A DNA stretch of 64,000 nt from Vigna angularis. Taxonomy: Eukaryota; Streptophyta; Magnoliopsida; Fabales; Fabaceae. A program made the position numbers and the translations under genes. Below are positions 40,501 through 51,172 of this stretch, piece after piece. Under the pieces are notes generated by a model. The model had not been told where the DNA came from. It did not search any database and saw only the letters and a program-made list of their open reading frames with translations. The stretch covers positions 35,920,001 to 35,984,000 of the forward strand of contig NC_068975.1 in NCBI RefSeq assembly GCF_016808095.1. Direction: 5' to 3'. The first letter of the stretch is position 1, and each line of letters starts with the position of its first letter.

Positions 40501-41395
40501 CCATACAAAATAAAAAAAGGCGAACTAGAGTCTTTTTAAAAAAAAAAGAAATATGAGATTTATTTTATTCAATAAAATAAATAGGAAAACGGGAAGATTG
40601 GATGTTATATAATCTTTATATCTTTTTAATAATTACATGTTTGGAAATTATTTTAATTTCAATTATTAAAGTAGAAAATACAGGGATAATGAGAAAAATA
40701 TATAATAAAATAATGTGATGAAAATGGATAAAAAGAAAAATAACATTTTTTTAAATCATTTACTCCATCCTTGAAAGCTTCCTCATCTAAATTTGTATTA
40801 AATCAATAAATTAAGGCTCCACCTGAAATTATTAAGTAATAAATGTGTTCATAATCTGCCACATTACACTTAATATATGCAATTACATTTTTTATCGGTA
40901 CATCAAAGTTAACTATGGAAAACTCTAAAAATTCAGGTTTGGGAAATAACAAGTGAAAAGGAATTTGGCATGCTCTGTTTAAGCTCTTTCTTTGCAATGT
41001 TTCTATATAACAGTAACTGACTGCAGTATATGAGGAAATTTAGATTACTTTTCTCAGTCTGTTTTTGTCAAAAGCAAATTTGTTAGAAAAAATAATGTTT
41101 TCACAGTCCCTTTAAATATACAACAAGTTACGATTTATAAGATGATTCAGAGCATTCAGGATCGATAGCAAATGTGGTGGTGCTGAGAAAGCAGATAGAA
41201 AAAGATGAAGAGTAAAGAGTAATAGTAATAACTTATCGAGTGGTGACATTGTTGAATAAGAAAAGTTCATTCAACTAGTTAACCACAAATCCCAATTACA
41301 AACACAAACAGCTCCATAAAAAGAAAAAGAAAGTAAAAAAGAAGAAGAAAAGAAGAAAAAAGAAAAGCAAAGGAGCTGTGTGAGAGAAGAAGAAA
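37586..41395. other. A+T-rich intergenic stretch
   Basis: About 3.8 kb between convergent genes (OTU + and EF-hand -), so both 3' UTRs fall here. Nothing else was recognised. The segment at 40.2-40.5 kb is less A+T-rich and may be repeat-derived. Confidence 0.5.
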
Positions 41396-41740
41396 CTAAT
41401 GAGAAGGGAAAATGGCTTCCTCCAAAAGTTCCTTGGAATTGTTCATCAAAGCAGGGCTCAACCTGAACATCAGAGTGCAGAATTCCATCTCATCGAGTGC
41501 TCCATCACCATCAAGATCACCTTCTCTTAGCATGCACCTTATCTCATCATCATTCATCCCTTCCAACCCAAGCAATGCAGAGTTTCTCTTCAAGCTCTCA
41601 AACGTTATCACCTTCTTCTCTCCGTCCATCAACAGCTGAAAACCGTTCGTCAGCTCCTTCATGAACCCATCGGTTCCCAGCTTCTCCATCATTGCAGGGA
41701 AGTAGTCCTCAAAAACAACCGGGTTCTTCCTGGATCCCAT
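41396..41740 (-). CDS. Single EF-hand calcium-binding protein, KIC/PBP1-like
   Basis: Intronless, 114 residues plus TAG. The family (KIC/KRP1 and PINOID-binding protein 1) senses Ca2+ and modulates partner kinesins or kinases. Features: FEDYFPAMMEKLG, FMKELTNGFQLLMD, KKVITFESLKRNSALLGLEG and one canonical EF-hand loop DLDGDGALDEME (residues about 75-86), with Asp at loop positions 1, 3 and 5 and Glu at 12. EFCTLMFRLSP follows. The frame stays open upstream to 41959, but a TATATAAA element at 41877-41884 lies inside that extension, so transcription should begin after it. I therefore start at the ATG at 41738-41740 (MGSRKNPVV). Length agrees with the family (about 115-135). Confidence 0.88.
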   Translation of the reverse strand: MGSRKNPVVFEDYFPAMMEKLGTDGFMKELTNGFQLLMDGEKKVITFESLKRNSALLGLEGMNDDEIRCMLREGDLDGDGALDEMEFCTLMFRLSPALMNNSKELLEEAIFPSH

Positions 41741-41876
41741 TGCTGCTTTCGCTGCTTTTACTTCCTCAATGCAACACTCGTGACAAAAAAGAAAGAAATT
41801 AATGGGGTTGTGTTGTATAGTGAGACCAAAGGGAGAAACTTTTGTTGTGGGGAAGTTGTTAATATGGGTATGCGCA

Positions 41877-41884
41877 TTTATATA
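41877..41884 (-). promoter_or_regulatory. TATA box of the EF-hand gene
   Basis: On the minus strand it reads TATATAAA, about 137 bp before the chosen ATG. That predicts a leader of roughly 105 nt and excludes the upstream in-frame start codons. Confidence 0.6.
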
Positions 41885-43439
41885 GACAGATGAATGATGG
41901 AAGAAATGGAAGAAAATGTTGGAGGAAGGAGTGATGGTCGTGTTCTTAGAAGTTGACAATTCAAGTACTCGAGGTTTTTGTAAAGGAAAATTTTAAATCT
42001 ACATCTCATCTTGATTGATTAGTAGGACAAAAAAGAATGAAAGAGAAATCGATGGGTGTCATAAATAATGTCTATGATTATAACATAAGTATTGATGATA
42101 TATTATCTTTTAAACATTTTTTGTCATTAAGTTATTATTGTAGGAGAGTTTTGTAGTTTTGAATAAAATTAATAATAAAGGGAGAAGAGTATTTTTTTGA
42201 TGCAGAAATTGGAGGGAGATTTGTTGTCTAAAGGGGTTAGTCTTTCGTGGAAGGTGCGTGGGAACCTCTGCAGTGTGACAAACGAAGGTACAAGATGGTC
42301 TTAACAATGACTCATGGAATTAGCATTTTCCTCTCTTTCGAGAGACATAAAAATTTGGTACTTTCTTGGGTTTTGGAGCATCCTTGCCAAATCCAAACAC
42401 GAAAAGGTAAAAAACAACGAAAGCAAGAAGATGCCGTGAGGTACCTATGTTGTCCGCAAGAGTTGACCCACACATAATTAATTTCAGACTCGTATTGGAT
42501 TAGGTGTTTAACAGCGATAGTTGTACTCTAATTTCGATCATACAGATTATACTAATAACATTTTTTCACACGATCATAACTAATAACCAATGATAAACTC
42601 ATTGCAAAATATTTTTTCAAAAACTTTTTTACAACAAATAATTTATTATCGTTCTGTTTCAAATATACGAATCAATAAAACAGGGATATAATTATAAAAA
42701 TTATTAAAAAAAAAAGTTGTTAAAACAATTATTAAGATGTTTTGTCTTACAGATTTCGAAAAGTGGTAACTTTTTGATGGCGTGGAAAGAATAAGGGTTT
42801 TACTTTGTTGGTTTCCTTCTGACAAGTCTTCCTTTTTGAATTTTTTATGGCTATATAAGGCAAAGGAAGAAAAGCACACAGGGAAGGTGCCGAAATGGTA
42901 TAAAGGGAAGAAACAAAGAAGTCAAATCATAGAAATTTCATGTAGTTTTCGAAGGTTTGGACTTATGTCTGTGTTTGCTCGCATTGTGTCTCAGTGGGTT
43001 CTATGAGACACCAATAATGGCTTTTCCTCTCTCCCCCACGAAGGTTATTATCATGTTCCCAAAATTACTATCAGTCAAATGCCTATGATGTGTCCAAAGT
43101 TTTCGGAAAACCTTCTTCTTCTTTAAGGACAATCCAAATAAATTTGCCTTTTTCGATCACTTTCTCAATCACCCGATTGGAAGGGAAACTCAATGAAATT
43201 TGAAAAAGTTAAATAAAACAGATATTTTACATTCATTTTATATTATTATTATTATATAAATAAAACAGATATTGTATACTATTATTACTCTAAATAAAAA
43301 TAAATAAGTGTTTATGGTTATATATAGAAGTGTAGAAATACATGGAAATGAGAGTGGATTGGAATGGAAATTATAAATAAGTTGTCCCGTTTCTCCAAAG
43401 TTTCTATTTTCTCTCTCTTTTTGTGTGTACATAATCACA

Positions 43440-43800
43440 TGACCGGACGATTATGAGAGTCCACAAACTTCATATGATCGAACGGCCAACAAAACACACA
43501 AAGGCGCTGACAGGGACAACCGGCCTCATAAGCGTAAATGATTAATGTTAAGGAAATTAAGATAAATCGCGTTTAAGGGTATTTGACCGGGATTGGGCCG
43601 AGATTAAAATATCGCTAATCCTAGGCCCATGCTAAAAAACTATAAATATAAGTCAAAGGTAAAAGGTAGATAGAGGCAATTGCTATGTATTTATTATTGT
43701 CATTGTCATATTAGATTACCGAACGGTTCAACTCCTGACTTTCGTATCGGAATATATTTAACAGGTACACCCCCGAGCAAACGAGCAAACAAGAGACGCA
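43440..43800 (+). mobile_element. Probable LTR-retrotransposon LTR fragment
   Basis: This patch is much less A+T-rich than its surroundings. It carries a GGGCC-rich upstream segment (GATTGGGCCGAG, TAGGCCCATG), then a TATA-like ACTATAAATATAA at 43.64 kb, then GAACGGTTCAAC and an AACAGGTACACCCCC block at 43.76 kb. This order (GGGCCC-type words, TATA box, CAGGTAC-CCCC near the end) is familiar from plant Ty3-type LTRs. Limits and target duplication are not determined. Confidence 0.4.
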
Positions 43801-44239
43801 GGGAGCGAGACCAGTCCACAACAAAGGACAAATTGTGAAGGACTCAGCCACATAACCGAAACACATAATAATATTAATGACAAAATAATTTAAAGAGTCT
43901 AAAAGTTTAGCTTTCATTTATATAACATTTATTTTTACAATATTTTATTTTCATTTTCATGTTCTTACTTATTCCTTTTTATTTTCTCTCTCAATAAATA
44001 TATAAGTAGTAAAAGAAAAATAAATAAAAAATAAACAGGTGAATAAAATAAATAGAACTTAATAAATAAATTACTAATAAATAAACAGGTGGTTTTTTTT
44101 TAAAAAGACAAATTGAGAAATTTCACCATCGAGTTAAAGTAAATTTATATAAGATAACATAATATCTTTTTCAATCCAAAACTTAAAAGTTTTGGTATTT
44201 GTAATTTTTTTTTCTTATATATCACTTAATTTTTTATAT

Positions 44240-44355
<116 letters not shown>

Positions 44356-44704
44356 CAACTTATTTATATCTAACTTAGTTATGAATATTATAAAAAATAA
44401 TAATTTTTTATTTCTTAATACATTAGTAAAAATAAATAATACAATTTAGTTTAGTTTTCTCAACCATTTTTTAAATTTAATTCGTTCAATTCATGATTAT
44501 GCTCACTCGTAGTACTAACTTCTTTTGGAAAAAAAATTATTCATAAACTAATTATATCATTATAAACTTAAACTAATAAATATACATCTTCTATACTCAA
44601 CACGCATATAATCCATTAAACTCAACATACATGCAAGTAAGAAGGAAACCAATATGAAAGAAAAAATAACTTACTCGGAATTAAAATGATACAATTTTAG
44701 ATAA

Positions 44705-45240
44705 GAATATGTTAACGAGACAAAAATATTAAAATGATACAATTTTGTTTTCAAATTTATTGAAATAGTACAATTTTGTGTCAAATTTATTAAAAAGTTA
44801 GGAAATTGTGTCAAATTAGTAAAAAATGTCACGCTAACTTAACACGATTTTTACTCTCTAAAATAAAGTTATTTTGGATTTCAATTAAAAAAAATACAAT
44901 ATCAAATTAACATGACTTTCATTTATATCACAATATAGTGAAATTATATTAAACTGATACGACTTCAATCATAATTAAAAAGAAAATTACAAAATACTAA
45001 AATCATACCAAATTGACACTTATTTAAAGTAGTACCAAGTTTACTTCACTTTGATTGAAAATTTAAAAAAGTTATAATATATTAAGTTATATTAAATTGA
45101 CACGAATTCTTCACAATTAAATTTTATCAATTTAATAAGACTTATCTATTTTTATAATATTTTCTATGATTTGCATTATTTTAATAAATTTGAAAAAGAA
45201 ATTATATCATTTTGGTGTTATTACCATGTTAACGGACTAA
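44705..45240. mobile_element. Non-autonomous element with ~65-bp imperfect inverted arms
   Basis: The left arm (about 44711-44775) starts GTTAACGAGACAAAAATATT, then has AAAATGATACAATTT and TCAAATTTATTGAAATA. The right arm, read on the minus strand (about 45233-45170), starts GTTAACATGGTAATAACACC, then has AAAATGATATAATTT and TCAAATTTATTAAAATA. The interior has no coding potential but repeats a motif like AAATTGACACGA several times. A MITE or decayed DNA transposon is the simplest reading. No target duplication was identified. Confidence 0.55.
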
Positions 45241-47518
45241 TTAAATACTATAAAAAATTGAAAAAAATGGAATTTTGTAGCGAATAAGCCGGCCCCAGTG
45301 TACGGCCGAAATTAACGTGAAAAAGTTTCGTACTTAATTTTTCAAGCAAATAATTGATAATAAACTTGAAATGCAAAAGCTAACTTAAAATAGGATTTTT
45401 TTTTTAGCAACGATGATAAGAAATGGTTGCAGGCTATTGAGTTTTTTACTATATCATATAAAATCATCTGTAAAAAGAGTTATTTTAATCACAAATAACT
45501 ATAAAAAAGGGGAAAACATAGAGGAAAAGTAAAACGGTTTTTTTAATTATTGATACGTTTAAACGTACCATAAAATTAACAGACCAACCAAATATATAGA
45601 ATAAAAGGAAGAGAAAAAAAATGGAGACTTCAAATTGTCTGCCACTTACTTCTACCAGAAATAATTGCCTTTATTTGTTTTCTTTCTATTTTGTACTTAA
45701 AATAAATGTATAAGAGAGGGGAAAAAATCATATAATGTTACATGTCATTATTATAATCGGAAAATATAATACAGGATAATTGAGAAAAAGAAAACAAGCA
45801 TTATCTTACGTAACCTTCTTCCATCACATTCTTCATGTGTTGCCACGTAAGGACATAGGTCAGCATGAGTCATAGGTTTCTAAGTTCTAATAATTTCACT
45901 GCCAATTGAAACATTTATGGCTTCATACACTTCTCCTAACGGATAATCGGGTTAGCAAATGGATAGTATTTATTCATAATCTACTAATACATGCAAATTT
46001 ATAGGAATATTTAAAATAATATATTTTTTCACAAATAGTATAATATCATACTCAATCTTTTTAAAAGCAGACATTAAAATACTTATAACTCACAAATAAT
46101 AAATACTTACTTATACTAATTATCTAAATTTTATTTACAAATACAGTTATTTTTATCATTCCTAATTGCTCTAATTATTACTCAGACATGAATATTCTAT
46201 AACACCAAAACATATTAATGTTAAAAACTGTTTATAGATAATTTATTACTAAATACCTTAGATTCAAATTGAAATTCTTGTAAACTAAGAATTTAATCTT
46301 GATTAATTAGATTGTCTGCGCACCCTCACATTCATATTTTTATCAGATACTTCTTTCCAAATTTAATTGCATTTTTAGTCTTTTTTTTTTTTAAACAATG
46401 GATTCATTTTTCGGTATTAATTTTTATTTTAAGGTACTTTAAATAAATTGTGTTATTCTTAGTATTTGGAATATATGAAAGCAATGCATTTATGTAAATA
46501 ATGATGGTATTTTGATAAAATGGTATTTTATACGTAACATATTCACGTAGTATTGTCTAAGTATCCAAAAAAAAGGAATGAGTGAATAATGTGACATCTC
46601 CAAAATATACGACATGTATATATAATAAAGACGTCATCAAGTTATAATATTGAAAAATAGTTAGAAACATATAACAAAATATTGGGATTACATTCATCCT
46701 TAAGATATAAGGGAGTTAAATCTGAAAGTACTAGAGTCCTCCAACATACCAAGGATTCTACATATTAAGGTTTTTCAAAACACATAAGGAAATCCTAATG
46801 AAACTAGGATTCAACGTTATCTTCCTCCAAGGCCTGCTCCAGGGGCATCTTCTTGACATCTGCTCCCATCCAAGTGGATGATCATCGCAAGAAGAACAGA
46901 CCAACATAGCACGAACACAAACAAGCAAGGGTGAGCTAATTATATAAAAGAAAACATACAATATAACAATATGTGCATACAAGAGTTAACTTCAATCAAG
47001 AAAGATAAACATACATCTTAACATGTTGAATACTAGACTTGACTCGTCCGGACTTTAGAATGGTAGTCGAGCTATGACGGGTCTTGCACTTGTTGTGGCT
47101 TATGAAACTTGGGTTCCCTACCCTACCACACTCACGAGGTTAACCTGTTCCGAGCCTTGAGGCGTACTGGAAGTCCTCAAGACTAAGACCTCCTGCTACT
47201 CCTCACCACATGATTCAATCCTCTCTACGTGAGAAGAAAGACCATTGGAGTTTCAGAATGACCCCCAAGACTAAGCTCCTACTCTCATTCTAAACACTAA
47301 GAATCTCACCAAGAGATTCTAAACTTTGAAACATAACCTTACCACCTTGAGATCATACCACTTTCCTTTCCAACTCAAACTTTTAATTAGAATCAACATA
47401 CATGTTTAGGCTCCATAAGATAAGGCCATAGATATTAAAACATGCTTCACAAATAGTGTAACAACCCAATTAATCAATCATTAAGCCAAAGGAAATTAAA
47501 CAACTAAGCTCAGGACTT

Positions 47519-47887
47519 CTCGCACAGCGCACATTACTCGCATGGTGAAACCAGAGTAGCTCGCATAGCGCACCACACTCGCCTTGCGAATTACTTCGCG
47601 TAGGTAACAAACATTTGGTCTCTCGCATAGCGCACTCAAGTCGCATAGCGAAAGTCGAGACTAACTCCCTAAACCTTCTAGCCTTGCGCCCCATTCGCTC
47701 TTCGAATTAAAAAGACAGTGGTTCCAGACCACCACCAGTCGCATAGCGACAGGATTCGCCAGGCGAATCCACAAACAAAGACAACCTCTCAAGTCAGTCA
47801 CACAGCGCACCAACTCGCTCTGCGAATGCCCTTGGCATAGAGCACCTTGTCATAGCGACTCGCTATGCGAAACTACTCGCATAGCGA
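47519..47887. repeat. Cluster of degenerate TCGCATAGCGA palindromes
   Basis: At least nine variants of an 11-bp near-palindrome (TCGC-NNN-GCGA) occur in about 370 bp. Clear copies: 47623-47633, 47641-47651, 47739-47749, 47860-47870 (TCGCTATGCGA, the inverted form) and 47877-47887. Looser copies occur near 47519, 47561, 47579 and 47755. Spacing is irregular, so it is not a CRISPR array or a simple tandem repeat. Confidence 0.8.
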
Positions 47888-47890
47888 GTC

Positions 47891-47929
47891 TGCATAATCT
47901 GCAGAACGCTAGTTCTGCAGAATTATGCA
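47891..47929. repeat. Strong hairpin: 17-bp arms, 4-bp loop, one bulge
   Basis: Left arm TGCATAATCTGCAGAAC (47891-47907), loop GCTA, right arm 47912-47929 pairing throughout except for one extra base. It follows immediately after the palindrome cluster inside the putative LTR. Confidence 0.8.
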
Positions 47930-48912
47930 CACTCACACCCTCTTACCATTTCCAAGGATCTTTCCCAACTGTTAAGACCTCTAATTTGTGATATAAACCT
48001 AATTAAACTTGTCTAGATGGTTTCTAACATTCCTACAATGATTTTAAAGTGATTGAGACTCAAATTCCATTCTAAAATACCAAATTCCATCACTTAGGGC
48101 TCCAACTTGATTCTACCTTTTTAATGTGTTTTAGGTCAGTTTTATGATTTGAACAAATCACAATTGACTTGTCTAGACTACAAAACAACTAAATTACACT
48201 AACTACCTAATTTGCTCGAAATCACTATCCTACTACCTCTAAGACACCCTAAACACTACTCAAACACTGAGCCTTCTATCTAGGCAAATGCTATAACATG
48301 ACTTCCACCCCCAACTACTTCTAACATGATCCAATACAGTAATTAAGTTCACCAAAACTCACTATAAAGCAATCAATCACAGTTCCATCAATTACACCAT
48401 TCAATTTAAACCATCCTATATATTTAAAATCCAACGTACCGTACAAAATCGCATGACATTCCAAAATTCAACATGTATTCATTTACAAAGCAGATTTAAG
48501 AATAATTTCAAAGAAAATAATTAGCTCCCCTTACCTAGGGTTCTCACAGTCAAACAACGACTCCACAGAACCTCTCACAGCAAACGCACAATACCCAGTC
48601 CGAATGAAAGAAACAATCGGTTCAAAATAAAGCCATCTCCGCTGTGGAAGCTTGGGCACCACCTAAACGGACATGCACTGAGTCGGTGAGTGTGAAGGTT
48701 AGAGAAAAGGCAGAGGAACTTGGAGTTCTGAGTTTTTAGAGAAATAATGGAGTTGGGTTAATAAGCCAGAATGGATCTGAAAATGATTTTTAAAGGAACA
48801 ATTTTTTTTTTGACTTCATTAAGTTAATACTCCATTAAATTTTCTAATTAATTTCCAGGCTCTTACAAATCAACCTGTAATAAATGATTACATAGTTTAG
48901 TTTAATCATCAA

Positions 48913-48969
48913 TAGATACCAAATTAAATATAAAACATTAAATTAACATATAATATATAATATGATGTT
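48913..48969 (+). repeat. 57-bp direct repeat, copy 1
   Basis: Starts TAGATACCAAATTAAATATA and ends ATGATGTT; identical base for base to 50146-50202. Confidence 0.9.
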
Positions 48970-50145
48970 TATTACATAGAAAATTATATAAACAGTTTAT
49001 TATGAGCGTTTTAAAACAGTTTATTTATATATTTTAAAACAGATAACTATGAGATATGTACTTGTGAAAGTGCCCAAAGTAAAAATGGTAGTGCAAATAG
49101 AAAATAGGGTTGCTTTCTTAAAGTTAGAGAGTTGGGCATGAGTTAAAAGGAAGGCATATGTAGAAGGATGGACGTGGACAGGATGGTAAAGCGGGAGTCG
49201 GACACATTTATCTGTTTGAAAAATATATAAATAAATAGTAAAAGCATGTTTAATTAAATATAAATATTTTTAAGTTTTAATTATTAGTTAATGTTTTTAA
49301 CTGAATAAATTAAAATAGTTATTATATTTACATGTTAAATTAGTATATTTTAATTAATTATTGAAATATAAATAATAAATATTAATTATACTTATATATT
49401 TATACCATTGAAAAAGTATAATATAAAAAAACTATTTTTTTAAAATTATTTTTTTATTTTAAAAACTAAGTAAGTGGGTTACTCTCTCCAATCTCTAGAC
49501 TATACTTCTAAGACCAAAATAGATTGAGAAATTAAAAATTTGATTTAAGTATTAATTTGGTTTCTAATTTTGTTGAGTTTATCTAATTTAATTTAATTTA
49601 AATATTTTTTTGTTTAATTTTATTTTAATTTTTGTCAATTTTTTTTAATGTTGTTCAAATAATTAATAAATGGTGTGTGTTAGTCTGTGGTTTTCTTTTA
49701 ATTTTTTTTAATTATATAAAAATTATCTCTACGTCAAATCAACACGTGTGATAGTAATAAATGTCATGACTACTATTTTATATTCAATTTAGTTTTATTT
49801 TTTTTTCAATTTAATCTCAATTGTTTAAAATAAAACAAGTTTGTCCTTTTTCAAATTGAAAAAGAAATCACATTTTTATTAAATATATTTTGGTTTAGAA
49901 ATAGGATTAGTTTGAAATTAGAATAAAAAAAATTAAAAGTAGAAAATAACATCATTGGTTTAAAATTTTAAAATTCTAAGAGATTAAAAGTGACAAAAGA
50001 ATTAAAATATTTTAATAAAAATTTAAATTTTAATAAAAATATTAGTATAATAATTATATAAAAATTTAATTTAATTTTAATTTGTAAATATAAAAAATTA
50101 TTCATTTTTAAAAGATAAGATTAAGTTAAAAAGAAATAATAAATA

Positions 50146-50202
50146 TAGATACCAAATTAAATATAAAACATTAAATTAACATATAATATATAATATGATG
50201 TT
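50146..50202 (+). repeat. 57-bp direct repeat, copy 2
   Basis: Identical to 48913-48969; the two starts are 1233 bp apart, in the same orientation. Confidence 0.9.
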
Positions 50203-50820
50203 AGCTTGACAAGTATATGTTTTAAAAAAAGTACAAATTGAGATGTAACCGACACAATTAACTATCCATCCATTGATTATTTAAACAAAAGAAAACAAAT
50301 TAGAAAAATTAACAAAAAGTTAAAAGAAAATTTAAAAAATATTGTGGGGGCATCTGCAACCTGTAATTTTCAGAGTTCACCAATATGTAGTTGTTTGAGT
50401 GGATATAAGCCCAAAAATGTAGACGAGTGGAATAGAAAAAAATTGCATTGTGGGAAACACACTAACGCAAGTAAAGTAGAAAAGATGTGTTTTCTAAGCT
50501 TGAGAATATGAAAGTTCCAGACTTTGGACGTAGCTCAGATTCTTTGGAAGATGAATGCAAAGCAAAGTGTAAGTTAGTTGTTTTCCTCTTGTCAAGTTAA
50601 ATTCTAATGCTATGATGTTTGATTAAACTTTGGAAAGTATCTCAGTGAATTTTTATAGACAATAATGAATTCCAATGCAATAAATGCAGAAAAGAAAATG
50701 TTACTTTCATAATAAAAGTACTTTTACACATTTTCAACTTTAATCCAGACATGTTTAACTTAAAATTATGCAGAAAAACATTCAGATAATAGAAGAAAAG
50801 GGAGATTTATAATTCCAGTT

Positions 50821-51161
50821 CGACTTGGAGTACCTATAATATCAGTGAAAAGACTTTTTGGACAAGGACTAGAAGAATGCATGAATGAGGTATTAGTGAT
50901 TTCAAAGCTTCCACGTCGCAATCTTGTCAAATTTCTTGGTGTATTAATTAGAGGAGAAAATGTTGGTATACGAGTACATGCCTAACAACAGTTTGAAAAA
51001 TGATACTTTCACATATAATATTTTTTACAAAGAAATATCTAGAATGGCCAAAAGGGTTTAATGTAATTGAAGGAATCTTTCGAAGATTGTTTTATCTCCA
51101 TATAATGGAAGTCAGTAACATCTTGATGGATGAAGAGCTAAATCCAAACATCAGACTATGA
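50821..51161 (+). pseudogene. Receptor-like protein kinase fragment, decayed
   Basis: Translated piecewise, this matches the N-lobe to activation-loop region of plant S-domain/cysteine-rich receptor kinases. Pieces: [20 protein letters not shown] with the conserved Lys, [12 protein letters not shown], then after a frameshift [15 protein letters not shown], then after another frameshift EWPKGFNVIEGIFRRLFYLH, then SNILMDEELNPNIR. The catalytic HRDLK segment is deleted between FYLH and SNIL, and several stops separate the pieces. It cannot encode a kinase. The rest of the gene is not found downstream, where a DNA transposon begins within about a dozen bases. Confidence 0.8.
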
Positions 51162-51172
51162 TATGGTTACAC

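Larger units (their letters stand above)
46590..48867. mobile_element. Putative solo LTR (~2.28 kb) of an LTR retrotransposon
   Basis: The block begins TGTGACATCTCC and ends GGCTCTTACA, so it has TG...CA termini with TGT/ACA extension. It is flanked by AATAA on the left and AATCA on the right, a 4/5 match to a 5-bp target duplication. Its base composition is clearly less A+T-rich than the flanks on both sides. There is no gag-pol coding sequence in or beside it and no second copy in the window, which favours a solo LTR. A TATA-like TTATATAAAAG sits at 46.94 kb. A cluster of short palindromes and a hairpin lie at 47.5-47.93 kb. The start TGTGACATC is reminiscent of LTRs of some legume Ty3 elements. 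Confidence 0.6.
48868..50820. other. A+T-rich stretch with a 57-bp exact direct repeat
   Basis: Between the putative LTR and the kinase relic. It contains two identical 57-bp copies at 48913-48969 and 50146-50202 (separate entries). No gene recognised, though 50.34-50.58 kb is less A+T-rich and may be an upstream part of the decayed kinase. Confidence 0.5.

Noticed and set aside
41740..41959. N-terminal extension of the EF-hand protein
   Set aside because: Contains the likely TATA box and has low-complexity translation unlike the family.
47470..47694. Minus-strand ORF of 74 codons in the palindrome-rich block
   Set aside because: It lies inside the putative LTR, and its content is created by the repeated TCGC/GCGA words; it has no family resemblance.
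47519..47887. CRISPR-like array
   Set aside because: Units are 11-bp palindromes with irregular spacing and variable sequence in a plant nuclear context; there are no uniform repeats and spacers and no cas genes.
50821..51161. A functional receptor kinase
   Set aside because: At least two frameshifts, internal stops and loss of the catalytic HRDLK segment.
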